From positions 43,807 through 107,806 of the forward strand of contig JAQQAP010000047.1 in NCBI GenBank assembly GCA_028533045.1: DNA of 64,000 nt, given 5' to 3'. Below, piece by piece: positions 62,375-64,000 of this stretch. The notes beneath the pieces were generated by a model. The model had not been told where the DNA came from. It did not search any database and saw only the letters and a program-made list of their open reading frames with translations. Position 1 is the first letter of the stretch. Every line of letters starts with the position of its first letter. This DNA comes from Spirochaetales bacterium (GTDB lineage: Bacteria; Spirochaetota; Spirochaetia; DSM-2461). The translations under genes were made by a program, and so were the position numbers.

Positions 62375-63708
62375 TACGGTTTAACGATAATGGAAGCCAA
62401 TTCAGGCTTTTTCTTAAGGTTGCCAGGAAGAGCTTCTTCACGGGCTTTGTTTACGTAGTCCTTGCTCTGGAAGGAGTAGGTAAAGTTGGTATGTACATCG
62501 TAGGTACCCTTAACGAGAGCGTAAGTATCTTCGGTCATTACGAGCTCTTCGTCGGTGGGGATGACAAATACCTTGATGGGAGAATCGTCGGCACTAATGC
62601 AGGTTTCCGCATTTCTGGTCCGGCTGGCGCCATTCTTTTCAAGATCGATCTTAACGCCCAGGTTTTCCAGTCCCTTGAGCATTTCAGCTCTGTAAGTAGG
62701 GCTCATTTCTCCTACACCGGCGGTAAAGATAATGGCGTCGGTCCGGCCTAAAGCGGCCATGTAGCTACCAATGTATTTCTTAACCCGGTAGGTTTCCATT
62801 TCAAGAGCCAGAACAGCCTTTTCTTCACCCTCTTTGTAACCGTCTTCTACATCACGTCGGTCAATGTACTTTTCGGTAATACCGAGGATACCGGATTTCT
62901 TGTTCATCACAGTATCAACTTCTTTGGTAGTCAGACCGGTAGCGTCCATGATAAAGGGAACGATGGCAGGGTCAATATCACCACATCGGGTACCCATCAT
63001 AAGACCTTCCAGAGGAGTCAGTCCCATGGTGGTATCATAACAGCAGCCGTCCTTAACGGCACACATGGAAGCACCGTTACCAATGTGACAAATAATAACA
63101 TTGGTATCTTTGGGTTCCTTACCAAGGAGAACGGAGGCTCTCTTGGCGGTGTATACGTAGCTGGATCCGTGGAAACCGTAACGTCTTACGTTGAATTTTT
63201 CATACCATTCGTAAGGAAGGGCATACATATAGCTGGAAGCGGGCATGGTCTGATGCCAGGCGGTATCCATTACAGCACAATGGGGAACTTCGGGAAGTAC
63301 AGCCATGGCGCCCTCAATACCCATTACGTTGGGGGGCATATGAAGGGGTCCCAGGTGGTAAAGGCTTTTGAAAGTTTCCAGAACCTTTTCATCGATGAGA
63401 ACGGACTTCTTGAATTCCTCACCCCCGTGAAGAACACGGTGACCAACGGCTTTAACTTCGGAAAGCTCTTTGATACAGCCGTACTCTTCGTTTACCAGAG
63501 TTTCGATGATCCACTCAATAGCTTCCTTGTGGGTAGGACAGGCTTTTTCGCCTTCATACTCTTCCTTACCCTTGGAGTTATGCTCCATATTGGACATGGG
63601 CTGACCGATTCTCTCGATCATACCTACACCAAGAACCTCTTTCTGGTCCCAGTCAAACACCTGATATTTTGCGGATGAACTACCGCAATTGAGGGTTAAA
63701 ATAACCAT
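62374..63708 (-). CDS. ackA: Acetate kinase
   Basis: A 444-residue cytosolic kinase that makes ATP from acetyl phosphate in fermentation. Family blocks are complete: [36 protein letters not shown] and [17 protein letters not shown]. It is some 40 residues longer than usual owing to a C-terminal extension. ATG 63708 follows GAGGAAAA; upstream in-frame codons precede the promoter and are rejected. The stop overlaps the start of the secreted nuclease-like gene. Confidence 0.97.
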   Translation of the reverse strand: MVILTLNCGSSSAKYQVFDWDQKEVLGVGMIERIGQPMSNMEHNSKGKEEYEGEKACPTHKEAIEWIIETLVNEEYGCIKELSEVKAVGHRVLHGGEEFKKSVLIDEKVLETFKSLYHLGPLHMPPNVMGIEGAMAVLPEVPHCAVMDTAWHQTMPASSYMYALPYEWYEKFNVRRYGFHGSSYVYTAKRASVLLGKEPKDTNVIICHIGNGASMCAVKDGCCYDTTMGLTPLEGLMMGTRCGDIDPAIVPFIMDATGLTTKEVDTVMNKKSGILGITEKYIDRRDVEDGYKEGEEKAVLALEMETYRVKKYIGSYMAALGRTDAIIFTAGVGEMSPTYRAEMLKGLENLGVKIDLEKNGASRTRNAETCISADDSPIKVFVIPTDEELVMTEDTYALVKGTYDVHTNFTYSFQSKDYVNKAREEALPGNLKKKPELASIIVKP

Positions 63709-63748
63709 AGTTTTTCCTCTCTTTAACAATTTTACAGAAATATCTATA

Positions 63749-63777
63749 ATTTTAATAACTCCCCTAAAAAAAAGCAA
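63749..63777 (-). promoter_or_regulatory. Promoter of ackA
   Basis: On the minus strand TTGCTT (63777-63772), 17 bp, TAAAAT (63754-63749), 40 bases before the ackA start. Confidence 0.55.
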
Positions 63778-63888
63778 GAAGCATTAAGGGAGGATTTCGT
63801 AGTTTTTCCTTATCAAAAAAGTATATTTCCCATGGATAATACTCATATGTAAAAAAGTAAGGATATCTATTCATCAATCTCACTATCG

Positions 63889-64000
63889 TCAATTAAACGT
63901 AATATCCGAACCGTTAAAATCGACGGTAATGCTGTCTCCTTCCTGAAAACGTCCCGACAGGATCTCTTTGGAAAGGGGATTCTGTATATAATTCTGCACT
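63889..64000 (-). CDS. clpB: 3' end of ClpB chaperone gene
   Basis: The last 36 codons and a TGA (63891-63889) of a gene that enters from the right edge. The peptide I-Q-N-P-L-S-K-E-I-L-S-G-R-F followed by E-G-D-S-I-T-V-D matches the C-terminal end of ClpB, the ATP-dependent disaggregase, where I-x-N-P-L-A-x-x-I-L-x-G is fixed. ClpA or ClpC C-termini are less alike. It runs in the same direction as ackA, with 180 bases and the ackA promoter between them. Confidence 0.8.
   Translation of the reverse strand, partial: VQNYIQNPLSKEILSGRFQEGDSITVDFNGSDITFN

Overview
The window looks like chromosomal DNA of a free-living diderm bacterium, most likely a spirochaete (phylum Spirochaetota). The pointers are a set of lipoproteins with loose lipoboxes (FSC, VSC, ISC, SSC), a POTRA/beta-barrel outer-membrane protein, three HD-GYP proteins without any GGDEF protein, a thiosulfate-uptake (TsuA/YeeE) locus of the family whose reference structure comes from Spirochaeta thermophila, a DUF4914 protein, and fermentative carbon genes (pgi, ackA, a CstA-type transporter). 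The phylum is an inference; no rRNA or ribosomal protein gene is present. TTG starts are frequent (dnaE, recG, GT2, ABC permease). No CRISPR array, transposase, integrase or phage gene was seen.

Left third (1-22460). A gene start runs off the left edge. It is followed by a lipoprotein gene, umuDC, and a CstA-type transporter with a LytS/LytTR two-component pair, which together resemble the pyruvate-sensing BtsSR/BtsT cassette; two direct repeats 21 bp apart lie in front of the transporter. Then come pgi, a membrane histidine kinase, and a six-gene sulfur locus: the two halves of a split TsuA flanking tusA, a thioredoxin-reductase-like flavoprotein with a degenerate thioredoxin tail, and two tandem-rhodanese lipoproteins. 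Next are a GT39-like membrane glycosyltransferase and a converging minus-strand operon (outer-membrane protein, GT2, ATP-grasp, ABC binding protein, permease, ATPase).

Middle (22498-38010). Divergent from the outer-membrane gene is a long plus-strand run: a CapD-type sugar dehydratase, a DegT-type aminotransferase, three subunits of a divergent xanthine-dehydrogenase-like enzyme (translationally coupled), dnaE, a YggT protein and recG. A tRNA-Pro(GGG) follows with its own promoter and terminator. Then come a CsgG-like lipoprotein preceded by a remnant of a paralogue of the first lipoprotein, and an AT-rich pair of lipoprotein genes.

Right third (38011-64000). After a GC-rich geneless element come a beta-helix lipoprotein and an Mbeg1-like hydrolase. 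They are followed by a histidine kinase with a receiver lacking its phospho-acceptor Asp, a large Cache-GAF-HD-GYP protein, shikimate kinase, an EFR1-type flavodoxin-ferredoxin, a DUF2130 protein, PadR plus DUF4914, and a PAS-HD-GYP protein. LacI regulators accompany a GH38 mannosidase and, separately, a histidine kinase/response-regulator (HD-GYP) operon. The end holds a membrane protein, a secreted DNase-I-fold enzyme, ackA and the 3' end of clpB.

Taken together, the region joins sugar uptake and fermentation (pgi, GH38, LacI regulators, CstA, ackA), sulfur acquisition, envelope glycan synthesis and dense signal transduction (four histidine kinases, two response regulators, three HD-GYP proteins) around house-keeping DNA genes (dnaE, recG, umuDC).
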